In this document: positions 42,916 to 50,190 of the stretch, in pieces
Numbering within the stretch: the first letter of the stretch is position 1
Layout: the number at the start of each line of letters is the position of its first letter
NCBI RefSeq assembly: GCF_029892785.1
Contig: NZ_JARXXA010000001.1
Coordinates: 62,001 to 126,000, forward strand
Length of the DNA stretch: 64,000 bases
DNA from: Parabacteroides sp. PH5-46
GTDB taxonomy: Bacteria > Bacteroidota > Bacteroidia > Bacteroidales > Tannerellaceae
Reading direction: 5' to 3'
Translations under genes and position numbers: made by a program
The notes under the pieces: generated by a model
The model's input: only the letters and a program-made list of their open reading frames with translations
Databases searched by the model: none
Told to the model about the DNA's origin: nothing

Positions 42916-44303
42916 TTTGAGGTTTCAACCGACTTGATGTTGCGAATAAATATGCCGTCAACCATCAGATTGACCGCGAAGGCCAGAAATATGGTGGCAT
43001 AAAGCATCTTCAGGTTGATCTTCTTGAACATCTGATAGATCACAGTAACCAAAGCTGCCAATACGATCAGAACAATACCTGTTGTAATCAGATCCGGCGA
43101 CTGTACGGCCGACTTTACCAAAGTAGCATTATTTAATATAAGCGGATTACTTGTAAACTGAGCCGTAATGCTTACCGGATCGATCACATGGGTGATCGTC
43201 AGTACAAATGTAGTGAGGATAACCAACGTTATAAGGCTCAGAAAACCGACAAATATACGTGTTACAAGCATTCGGTACTCGGTAATATAGATTGTGTACT
43301 GCGCCAGGAACACAGCGATGAAAGGGTAGGCGGGTAGGAGGAAAGCACTTTTCTTGCCGGACGGAATGAAATAAAAGAAGAAGATACAGACCAGAGCTAC
43401 CAGACTGAACATTTTGATTTTATCCAACGACCGTATGTTAAACTTCTGAGGCCAACGCAGTTTTAGCCCGAACAGAGAGAAGAAAAAGAAGAGTGTCCAA
43501 GGCATAAATCCGCCGAGCAATGCCCCAAAGTAATACCATATACCATGCACATGTTCCGAGCTTTCAACAAACAATACATTGAAGAATTGATCTCCCGCTT
43601 GTCTCCAAACGGCAGCATACCATATTAATGGTAGGAATGAGGAAGCTACACCTGCATATATCAAGGCCTTTATAATGGTGAGCGTCCGGTGTTTTTTCAA
43701 GATAACCAGATAAACCCCAAAGACAAGCAAGGGAAGAAGAATACCTGTCAGTCCTTTTGTCAGTACAGCACATCCTATCAGTATCGGAATACTAATGGGC
43801 AAACCTTTCAACTCCAACTTATTCTCCCATCGATACAACATATATAGCGCTATCACGATAAAGGCTGTGAATAGCATGTCGGTGCCGGCAATCATCCCCG
43901 CTTTGTGAACCTCAATACAGGTGAGCAACAAAAAAGTGCAAATGAATGCCTCCTGAAACTTAATCCGCTCGCCAAAAAAGAACAAGGTGAAACCTATCAA
44001 AACAATTAGTGCCAGAGCAGACGGGAGACGGGCTGTAAACTCGGACACATGCCCTTGCGGAAGAGAGAAAGCGGCTATCAGCCAGTGGAGCATGGGCGGA
44101 GTGTATGCCAATTCGCCCTCGGCATCCGTAGGAAGCACACAGTTTCCGGTTTCAAGTATGGAAGCCGCTATGCCTGCCTCACGGGATTCGTTTGCAGAAA
44201 AGTCCCACAAGCCAATCCAGGGCAAAACGGAAATGGCGCAGATTATAATAGCCATCGTTACAGGCTTCTGCAAGTATAAATATTGAAGGAATGGTGTACG
44301 CAT
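42816..44303 (-). CDS. ArnT-like GT39 glycosyltransferase with altered C-terminus
   Basis: The 495-residue inner-membrane protein has about eleven hydrophobic segments and ArnT-like features. These include LWDFSANESREAGIAASILETG, used here for the acidic pair in the first periplasmic loop, PPMLHWLIAAFSLPQG, and EVHKAGMIAGTDMLFTAFI. It would transfer a sugar from an undecaprenyl-phosphate donor to lipid A or another envelope acceptor. The last 33 or so residues (after about IKSVETS) are encoded entirely antisense to ridA and are Ser/Thr rich. Relatives normally continue with a soluble periplasmic tail here, so the original 3' end seems to have been lost and replaced. Confidence 0.85.
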   Translation of the reverse strand: MRTPFLQYLYLQKPVTMAIIICAISVLPWIGLWDFSANESREAGIAASILETGNCVLPTDAEGELAYTPPMLHWLIAAFSLPQGHVSEFTARLPSALALIVLIGFTLFFFGERIKFQEAFICTFLLLTCIEVHKAGMIAGTDMLFTAFIVIALYMLYRWENKLELKGLPISIPILIGCAVLTKGLTGILLPLLVFGVYLVILKKHRTLTIIKALIYAGVASSFLPLIWYAAVWRQAGDQFFNVLFVESSEHVHGIWYYFGALLGGFMPWTLFFFFSLFGLKLRWPQKFNIRSLDKIKMFSLVALVCIFFFYFIPSGKKSAFLLPAYPFIAVFLAQYTIYITEYRMLVTRIFVGFLSLITLVILTTFVLTITHVIDPVSITAQFTSNPLILNNATLVKSAVQSPDLITTGIVLIVLAALVTVIYQMFKKINLKMLYATIFLAFAVNLMVDGIFIRNIKSVETSNYSFTTSTSISTNPFLGNVFTATAERAGKLPSN

Positions 44304-44320
44304 ATATCGTTTTGTTTTCT

Positions 44321-45910
44321 TTATACCCCCAACGATTCTTTAATCGTTGAGCGGATTATTTCAGCATCTACCTGGTTTTCTTTCAGAATAGACAGTACCA
44401 GATTCAGATAGCTTTCCTTGTTACTTATCCCGCAAATTTTGCACAACTGGCTTTGCGGTAAAATTCCCTTTTGGTTATAAACGAGAAGTACCTTCTCATA
44501 ATTGTATGAATCGACGTATTGTAGGAATTTTTCTTTAATACCTATATATATGTCGTGTACATGAATAGAGTCGCGCAGGCTATCTACATGCTCTGCCAGC
44601 TCTTCAATAGTTGCTATTTTACGGTTTAAAGCTGTTTCCAGCTTTTTGCGTACACGATGCTTGGCATGCAGCATCACCTGGCTTTCCAGATCTTTTTCAA
44701 ACAATCGGATCACGTTTTCTTTTACCTGCGCGAACACGGTTTCAGGATCTTTCATCATCCGTCGGGCTACCGTTTTGATAACAGGCTCAAGCATCAGAAG
44801 GTTCTCTACTTCGGCTACGTCCGGCACGTAGATACGTTGATCATACAGATAGTCTATTTCATTTTGTGTCCGGCGGTCGCGATCCACAATACCCATCGAG
44901 TCCAGCAAATGAAAATCGTTCAACTGGCGGAAAGCCTTGGTTGTCTCGATTACTTTCTGGCAACCACCCATTGGCTTTACCATGTAGTCGGGGAAGATCA
45001 GCGGGTATAAGCGGTAATCTATACTGTTTGTGTCTGTTCCTTCGATAAACAGAATAGGTTTGCGGCTGCCCAGCAATTCGATATATAATTCTTCCGGGAA
45101 GCTGTCGTTACTCTCGATAAATTCATAGTCCCATATATGCTCGTCTCCATTATAAGAGCGGATCCACAGGCAGTTGCTTCCTTCCCGTGATGTGGCAAAA
45201 TGAATATCGTGTGTGAGATAGACAAACGTACAGTCCGGACGCATGGCTTCTATCTCGTTCCAAAGTACGCTTTTGATGGAGTCGTGTAGTAATACTTCCG
45301 GCTCTTCTATAATGAGCAATGCCTCGGGTTTGGCACATAAAATAGCGCCAATGAGGTAGAATACCACTTTTTCGCCGTCGCTCATCCGCTCAGGAGTATA
45401 AACTTCCCCTTTTCTGCTGGAAGATGTGATTTCTATGAAACCGGATTTGCGTATCAGACAGTTTTGAGGGAACATTTTTTCCCAAATAAGCTGTATCTGA
45501 TCTATTTTAGTAGTCGGAGGAGGTAAATCAGGCGTTACCTTGCAAGCTTCCTTATAATCCACGGCAACGTCAAACTCTTCTTTCTGCAATTGAAGGATCA
45601 ACCGCTCATAAGCAGAAAGACGAGGCGTAAAAAGACGCTTAGCAATGATATCCTGTAAATGGTTGAGCTCTACTGTTTCTATCAACTGATCGTTTTGTGT
45701 TGTCAGAAACAAAGAATGCATGCCGGAAATGTATTCTGCTTTCCCGTTATAGCGCTCCAGCATATCTTTGCCGAACGAGCTTTTTCCCGCACCATTAGCC
45801 CCGATAACCACTAATATGTCAGTATCCAGGATGACAGGCGAGTTTGCATTCAGTTTGTTAGGAAGTATAAGCTCCATATTAGAAAAACGGCTTGCTATAT
45901 TAATCCTCAA
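44321..45910 (-). CDS. OLD-like AAA ATPase with DUF4435 (TOPRIM-like) domain
   Basis: The 529-residue protein has an ABC/AAA ATPase N-terminal half: Walker A GANGAGKS (37-44), signature MSDGEKVVFYLIGA, Walker B ALLIIEEPEVLLHD and switch YLTHDIHFA. A DUF4435 region follows (ILFIEGTDTNSIDYRLYP and MGIVDRDRRT), with the acidic residues expected of a TOPRIM-like nuclease, then a helical C-terminal domain. This ATPase-plus-TOPRIM layout is that of OLD-family nucleases, several of which (GajA, PtuA-type systems) act in phage defence. It is a single gene here, without a helicase or HNH partner. The gene lies 17 bp upstream of the GT39 gene on the same strand. Confidence 0.85.
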   Translation of the reverse strand: MRINIASRFSNMELILPNKLNANSPVILDTDILVVIGANGAGKSSFGKDMLERYNGKAEYISGMHSLFLTTQNDQLIETVELNHLQDIIAKRLFTPRLSAYERLILQLQKEEFDVAVDYKEACKVTPDLPPPTTKIDQIQLIWEKMFPQNCLIRKSGFIEITSSSRKGEVYTPERMSDGEKVVFYLIGAILCAKPEALLIIEEPEVLLHDSIKSVLWNEIEAMRPDCTFVYLTHDIHFATSREGSNCLWIRSYNGDEHIWDYEFIESNDSFPEELYIELLGSRKPILFIEGTDTNSIDYRLYPLIFPDYMVKPMGGCQKVIETTKAFRQLNDFHLLDSMGIVDRDRRTQNEIDYLYDQRIYVPDVAEVENLLMLEPVIKTVARRMMKDPETVFAQVKENVIRLFEKDLESQVMLHAKHRVRKKLETALNRKIATIEELAEHVDSLRDSIHVHDIYIGIKEKFLQYVDSYNYEKVLLVYNQKGILPQSQLCKICGISNKESYLNLVLSILKENQVDAEIIRSTIKESLGV

Positions 45911-45927
45911 AGATAACTAATTTTTTC

Positions 45928-45935
45928 TATTTTTG
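45928..45935 (+). promoter_or_regulatory. -7 promoter element for the nuclease gene
   Basis: TATTTTTG matches TAnnTTTG and lies 28 bp before the ATG at 45963. Confidence 0.7.
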
Positions 45936-45962
45936 CAGGACATATAGAGATCTCAATCAGTT

Positions 45963-46781
45963 ATGACAAAAGGAAAGAGAAAAATAAAGACTTATTTATC
46001 AGCAATTATAGCCTGTTTGGTCGGAGGAATATCATTTTTGGTAGCATGTTTTGCTCCGGCAGACAAGATGTCTTATCCGGAAGGGGCGGAGATTCCTCGT
46101 TTGCAAAACAACAGGAAGGAACAGATTATCAATCACGACGGATTTACGCTTTCATATAATGCCGATTTTAAAATAGCCAACTGGGTTGCTTATGAACTAA
46201 CAGCCGATGAAGTGAGAAGCAACGAAGTAGGACGCACCAACCAGTTTTTCCCGGATCCCAAAGTGAAAGGAGCTACAGCTACCGACAGAGATTACCGCCG
46301 CTCAGGCTATGATCGTGGACATCTGGTACCCGCCGGCGATATGAGGTGGTCTGTTGAAGGAATGCAGGCTTCCTTCTATTTCAGCAACATCTGCCCGCAA
46401 AACAGAGACCTAAATGCCGGACTTTGGAATGACCTGGAAAAACAAAGCCGGAAATGGGCCACCCACTATAGTGCTGTATTGATTGTCTCAGGCCCTGTAA
46501 TAGAAGATGATATGGAACGCTTAGGAGAGAATAAAGTAGGAGTTCCCCGGATGTTCTATAAAGTGGTTTGCTCAATGGAAGATGACAAACCGCGAGCTAT
46601 CGCATTTCTGGTAGAGAACAGAGAATACAAAAATCGCTCGATGAAGCAAGTGGCTGTAACAGTAGACAGCGTAGAAAAAGTGACAGGAATTGATTTTTTT
46701 CCATCCTTCTCGAATGATGTGCAAAAAGAAATGGAATCATCCATTGATTGGGGATATTGGAAATTCAACAGGTTCAATTAA
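45963..46781 (+). CDS. exported DNA/RNA non-specific endonuclease (NucA family)
   Basis: The 272-residue protein has a basic N-terminus and a hydrophobic anchor or signal (about 10-30) that may end in a lipobox-like VAC. A beta-beta-alpha-Me nuclease domain follows. The catalytic motif is DRGH at 117-120 (His120 as general base) in SGYDRGHLVPAGD, with the metal-binding Asn in SNICPQNRDLNAGLWNDLE; here NRDLNAG is the key part. It would degrade extracellular or periplasmic nucleic acid. It is transcribed alone and divergent from the ATPase gene. Confidence 0.92.
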   Translation: MTKGKRKIKTYLSAIIACLVGGISFLVACFAPADKMSYPEGAEIPRLQNNRKEQIINHDGFTLSYNADFKIANWVAYELTADEVRSNEVGRTNQFFPDPKVKGATATDRDYRRSGYDRGHLVPAGDMRWSVEGMQASFYFSNICPQNRDLNAGLWNDLEKQSRKWATHYSAVLIVSGPVIEDDMERLGENKVGVPRMFYKVVCSMEDDKPRAIAFLVENREYKNRSMKQVAVTVDSVEKVTGIDFFPSFSNDVQKEMESSIDWGYWKFNRFN

Positions 46782-47001
46782 CATTATTTTGCGCATTTCG
46801 TAACTCTCAGTAATCTTGAATTTAGGAGTGTTTTTAACGAAATATTTATAGAAGTACGTTTTTAGTTGCAAATTGTTTTTAAAAGAAGGAAAATCTGTCA
46901 TTTTTCTATTATATCTAATTCGGCACAAGTGTTAAAAAACGAAACAAGCTGCAAACAAATTACCAAAAACTAAAAAATATGTTGTAAAATATCTTTTTTT
47001 A

Positions 47002-47033
47002 TTTGCCCAATATCATTTATTCGAGCATCTTTG
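47002..47033 (+). promoter_or_regulatory. two-part promoter inside the gene-free region
   Basis: TTTG at 47002-47005 and CATCTTTG at 47026-47033 are separated by 20 bp, the ideal Bacteroidota -33/-7 spacing, with one mismatch in the -7 element. It points along the plus strand into a stretch with no gene. Confidence 0.6.
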
Positions 47034-47038
47034 TAAGC

Positions 47039-47125
47039 AGATAACCTAAACAATCTTTTTGCCTTAAAGACTAATACCTATTAAAACCTATAAAGAGGGA
47101 CTTTGAGAAAAGTCCCTCTTTATGA
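47039..47125 (+). ncRNA. candidate small RNA
   Basis: The promoter at 47002-47033 would start RNA near 47039, and a perfect 13-bp hairpin at 47091-47122 would end it, giving about 85 nt with no open frame of note. The hairpin's T tail on this strand is poor (TTTAT), so termination here is uncertain, and the hairpin may instead serve the AraC gene on the other strand. The rest of the 355-bp gap (46782-47001) is A/T rich and shows nothing I can identify. Confidence 0.4.
47091..47122. terminator. perfect 13-bp hairpin terminator
   Basis: TAAAGAGGGACTT at 47091-47103 and its exact complement at 47110-47122 enclose the loop TGAGAA. It lies 14 bp after the stop of the AraC-family gene on the minus strand and can act on both strands. 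Confidence 0.8.
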
Positions 47126-47136
47126 TTATAGGGACA

Positions 47137-48060
47137 TTATACAGCCTGTGGAGTGTATTGAAGTTTTCTATATTCTACAGGCGAAACTCCATGATACTTT
47201 TTGAAGAATTTACCGAATGTAGACTGGTCTGAAAAGTTTAGTTGGTCGGCAATCTGCTGAATGGTGGTCTGAGTTGTTTTTAGCAGTTTCCGAGCTTCCA
47301 GAATCAGGCTTTCATCAATCCATTTGTTAGTTGTTTTTCCTGTTAGTTTTTTAATAATCAACGTCAGGTATTGTGGAGTTACAAATAGCTTTTCAGCATA
47401 AAAAGCTACCTCATGTTGTTCTTTATAATGATCGGAAAGCAGGTTTATAAATCTGTAGAATAACTCTTCTTTTCGTGTAAATTTACGGAATACCTGATTT
47501 TCTTCCACATTATTCAGAATATGTGAAAGCTCCAGTAATAAAGATGTAAAAGAGGTGCACACCAATTCATTGTAGAAAGAATGTGTTGTTGCCTTGATTT
47601 TATCTTTAATATCGTTGAAATTCTTATTAAGGATGTCCGTTTCGGAAGATGTCAGCTTTGTTTGCAAAACACGTTTAATTAGCAGGTAATTAAAGAAAGA
47701 TATTATTTGCTTATTCGTGACACATTCGTCCATAAAGGTCTTTTCGGCTATAAATGCCTTGGCTTCAAAATCTGAACTGCAGGAATAAAAAGTCAGATAT
47801 TCGGAAGAAGGTATAAGAAATAAATTTTGTTTTTGAAGTGAATAAGAAACTTCATCTACAACAATTGTGCATTCTCCTTTCGTTACCCATATCAAACCTA
47901 TTTTATTCGATTCGGATAATGAGTAAGGTTTCCCAATTTTTTCCACTTCATCAATAGAAAGGCTATCTATTTCTGCAAGTCCCAAAACATCATTATATCT
48001 CCAAAATGGATTGTTCCGGCTCGTTAATTTGTCAGTTTCTAAAATAGCTTGTTCTTTCAT
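47137..48060 (-). CDS. AraC-family transcriptional regulator
   Basis: The 307-residue protein has a cupin-like sensor half (about 30-190: GLIWVTKGECTIVVDEVSY, of which KGECTIVVD is typical) and a C-terminal two-helix-turn-helix AraC domain (about 205-305: VAFYAEKLFVTPQYLTLIIKKLTG and IQQIADQLNFSDQSTFGKFFKKYHGVSPVEYRK, key part LNFSDQSTFGKFFK). It should activate transcription in response to an unknown ligand. It is the last gene in an apparent operon kinase - LytTR regulator - AraC (1-bp and 11-bp gaps), an unusual pairing of a two-component system with an AraC protein. Confidence 0.9.
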   Translation of the reverse strand: MKEQAILETDKLTSRNNPFWRYNDVLGLAEIDSLSIDEVEKIGKPYSLSESNKIGLIWVTKGECTIVVDEVSYSLQKQNLFLIPSSEYLTFYSCSSDFEAKAFIAEKTFMDECVTNKQIISFFNYLLIKRVLQTKLTSSETDILNKNFNDIKDKIKATTHSFYNELVCTSFTSLLLELSHILNNVEENQVFRKFTRKEELFYRFINLLSDHYKEQHEVAFYAEKLFVTPQYLTLIIKKLTGKTTNKWIDESLILEARKLLKTTQTTIQQIADQLNFSDQSTFGKFFKKYHGVSPVEYRKLQYTPQAV

Positions 48061-48071
48061 CTTTTCTACAT

Positions 48072-48821
48072 TTACTTGTTAATTAATTTTTGAGATATAA
48101 CACTGTTAAACAATTCCTCTTTCCTGTGTTTGGAAAGGGGCAGTTCTATATCTCCAACAAAAACTCTTCCTCCGCTTACCATATCAATATGGGATATATT
48201 AACCAAGTATGATTTGTGAATACGGAAAAAGGCATCTTTAGGTAAAATCTCTTCCAGAGAAGCCATCGTTTGATGTATAACGTATTGTTTATCTTTAAAG
48301 TGTAGTTTTAAGTAATTTTGCATAGATTCAACAAAAAGGATATCTTCCCAAACGATCTTTACAAATGAATCATTCTGCTTTATATACATTTCAGAGGCGG
48401 TATTCCCCTCATTTTTCAACATATGATTAGAGCGATACATCTCCAAAGCCTTTTGTGTAGCTTGAAAAAAACGCTGAAAACCGATAGGTTTCAACAGATA
48501 ATCAACAACATTGAGGCGAAAACCCTCCAGTGCATACTCGGAGTAGGCTGTTGTGATAATTGTCAGAGGCGCTTTGTCCAGCGATTCCAAAAACTCCACC
48601 CCTGTGAGCTCTGGCATGTTAATATCGAGAAACATAAGATCGATCTCGGTTTCTTTCAACACATTGGTTGCTTCGAGGGCAGAAGAGCAGGTAGCAGTTG
48701 CTTCCAGAAAATCCAATTTCTGAATATAGTTTAGGATACCTTCAATAGCAAACGATTCATCATCTACAACCAGACATCTCAAGGGGTGGGACTTTTTATA
48801 TTTGATTTCTTCTGTATTCAT
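48072..48821 (-). CDS. LytTR response regulator (system 1)
   Basis: The 249-residue protein has a receiver domain (CLVVDDESFA at the start, phosphoacceptor Asp66 in DLMFLDINMPELTG, and Lys in YLLKPIGFQRF) and a LytTR DNA-binding domain (FVKIVWEDILFVESMQNYLKLHF and FRIHKSYLVNISHID, key part RIHKSYLVN). It binds paired direct repeats and alters transcription when phosphorylated by the kinase encoded 1 bp upstream. It is strongly similar in order and motif wording to the regulator at 57717, so the two are paralogues. Confidence 0.95.
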   Translation of the reverse strand: MNTEEIKYKKSHPLRCLVVDDESFAIEGILNYIQKLDFLEATATCSSALEATNVLKETEIDLMFLDINMPELTGVEFLESLDKAPLTIITTAYSEYALEGFRLNVVDYLLKPIGFQRFFQATQKALEMYRSNHMLKNEGNTASEMYIKQNDSFVKIVWEDILFVESMQNYLKLHFKDKQYVIHQTMASLEEILPKDAFFRIHKSYLVNISHIDMVSGGRVFVGDIELPLSKHRKEELFNSVISQKLINK

Positions 48822-48822
48822 A

Positions 48823-49839
48823 TTAAATAAAAATAGTTAGTTGCGAAAAATAAACATTGTCAGTTTCCTTAGTATTCAGCAAATAGCGCTCTCCGTACAG
48901 TATTTTTAGTCGTTTTTTTACGTTTTTCAATCCAATACCACTCTCTTTCTCTTTCTTTACAGAAGGGCTGGATACTGAATTTTCAACTTTAAGAGAGATA
49001 ACCTTTTTCTTCTGTTCCAGTAATATATGGATATATCCTTTCTCTTCTTTAGAACGCGCCACATGCTTAAAAGCGTTTTCAATAAATGGAATAAACAGTA
49101 GGGGAGGGATATTAATATTTCCGGATTCTATTTGCCAGTTACAACTTACATCCAGTTTGTCTTCCCATCGAAATTTTTCCACATCAATGAAATTTTTGAG
49201 AAACTGGACTTCCTGTTCCAACTTCACATATTCCTTTTGCCCACTATATAGTTGGTAGCGCAGTGTGTCGGAATATTTTAATAACAGTTCGGAAGCCAGT
49301 TCTACATCTTTTTGCATTAAGACATAAATATAGTTCAATACATTAAACATGAAATGCGGATTGATTTGTGCATGTAATATCTGTAATTGTGATTCCAGGT
49401 GATTTTTCTGTAAATCGGAATACTCGTAATATAATAAGATAGCACATAACATGAAACTGGCAGACATGGTACCAGGAAGACCTGCTAACATTTTTGAGAG
49501 TATATGATTTTGTCCCGAATCGAATTCTTTCATTGTAAAGAAACCTTCGATATTCAAATAATGAAACAACTCGGATATTAAGGTGTAAAAAATAGTCAGA
49601 AATAAACTCATCAAAACAAACTTCACTAAGAAAGATACAGTCTTATGATGACTCAATGTTGGGATAAAAAGCTTGTTGCTGAACGGAAGGGTTACCAGAA
49701 TGGAACCAAGCGTGAAAACTCCGAAATTCAGTAATTTCAGATAAAATGAATCGCTTCCATTATATCCGAATCTAATCAGACAGGCAATTGCAATCCAAAA
49801 GACTACAACAATCAAATATTGGGGAGTTCTCTTTTTCAT
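48823..49839 (-). CDS. LytS-type sensor histidine kinase (system 1)
   Basis: The 338-residue protein has four membrane segments in the first 140 residues with almost no periplasmic domain. A His_kinase domain follows, with His162 in AQINPHFMFNVLN, and a HATPase domain with FIENAFKHVARS and GIGLKNVKKRL. Kinases of this form probably sense signals within or near the membrane. It pairs with the LytTR regulator one base downstream. A two-part promoter lies 51-82 bp upstream. Confidence 0.94.
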   Translation of the reverse strand: MKKRTPQYLIVVVFWIAIACLIRFGYNGSDSFYLKLLNFGVFTLGSILVTLPFSNKLFIPTLSHHKTVSFLVKFVLMSLFLTIFYTLISELFHYLNIEGFFTMKEFDSGQNHILSKMLAGLPGTMSASFMLCAILLYYEYSDLQKNHLESQLQILHAQINPHFMFNVLNYIYVLMQKDVELASELLLKYSDTLRYQLYSGQKEYVKLEQEVQFLKNFIDVEKFRWEDKLDVSCNWQIESGNINIPPLLFIPFIENAFKHVARSKEEKGYIHILLEQKKKVISLKVENSVSSPSVKKEKESGIGLKNVKKRLKILYGERYLLNTKETDNVYFSQLTIFI

Positions 49840-49889
49840 ATCAACATGATATATACTTTCTTCCTATTATGTAGTTACATTACTGAAAG

Positions 49890-49921
49890 CAAATATCGAA
49901 TATGAAAACGAAACTATCAAA
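49890..49921 (-). promoter_or_regulatory. two-part promoter for kinase system 1
   Basis: On the minus strand TTTG (49921-49918) and GATATTTG (49897-49890) are separated by 20 bp. Start of transcription near 49884 leaves a leader of about 45 nt before the kinase ATG. This means the RNA hairpin at 49983-50006 belongs to a separate transcript. Confidence 0.65.
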
Positions 49922-49972
49922 TCTTTTTGACAACAGGGCTATTTCCTTTGATATGTGGATTGTAATGGGATG

Positions 49973-50044
49973 AAAAAAAAGCGCCAGTACTTTCACAAGC
50001 ACTGACACTCCCAAACCTTAACTATGAAAACTTGGTGTTTTCGG
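49973..50044 (-). ncRNA. candidate small RNA with FNR-type box and intrinsic terminator
   Basis: On the minus strand a perfect -7 element TATCTTTG (50055-50048) would start RNA near 50044. About 40 nt later comes a 10-bp stem (50006-49997 with 49992-49983, two G-U pairs) capped by a GUGA tetraloop, then eight T residues (49980-49973). The product is about 72 nt with no open frame. A perfect FNR-type palindrome is centred about -41.5. These four signals in the right order make a strong case for a regulated small RNA. It occupies most of the 351-bp gap 49840-50190. Confidence 0.72.
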
Positions 50045-50047
50045 ATG

Positions 50048-50055
50048 CAAAGATA
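50048..50055 (-). promoter_or_regulatory. -7 promoter element of the candidate small RNA
   Basis: Read on the minus strand the element is TATCTTTG, a full TAnnTTTG match. No -33 TTTG is seen upstream; the FNR-type box takes that place, as in class II activator-dependent promoters. Confidence 0.7.
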
Positions 50056-50077
50056 GATTATTGATATTATAATTGGT

Positions 50078-50093
50078 CTTGATATACATCAAG
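50078..50093. promoter_or_regulatory. FNR/CRP-type operator
   Basis: CTTGATATACATCAAG is a perfect palindrome that contains the exact FNR consensus TTGAT-N4-ATCAA. Its centre at 50085.5 is about 41.5 bp before the predicted start of the minus-strand small RNA, the standard class II activation position. Confidence 0.7.
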
Positions 50094-50141
50094 TAATTAT
50101 GAAAAACGGAAAAAGTAAACAGATTTGGCGATTTTTGACAA

Positions 50142-50170
50142 AAAAAGCCCGGCCAAAGGACCGGACTTTT
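50142..50170. terminator. hairpin terminator after the DUF1080 gene
   Basis: AGCCCGG and CCGGACT arms around CCAAAGGA, flanked by A and T runs, form a hairpin 21 bp after the minus-strand stop at 50191. Confidence 0.65.
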
Positions 50171-50190
50171 GCTTTTTATGAATTGCTTCG

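Noticed and set aside
50024-50056. Ten-codon plus-strand frame overlapping the candidate small RNA
   Set aside because: No promoter or ribosome site on that strand, and all strong signals point to the minus strand.
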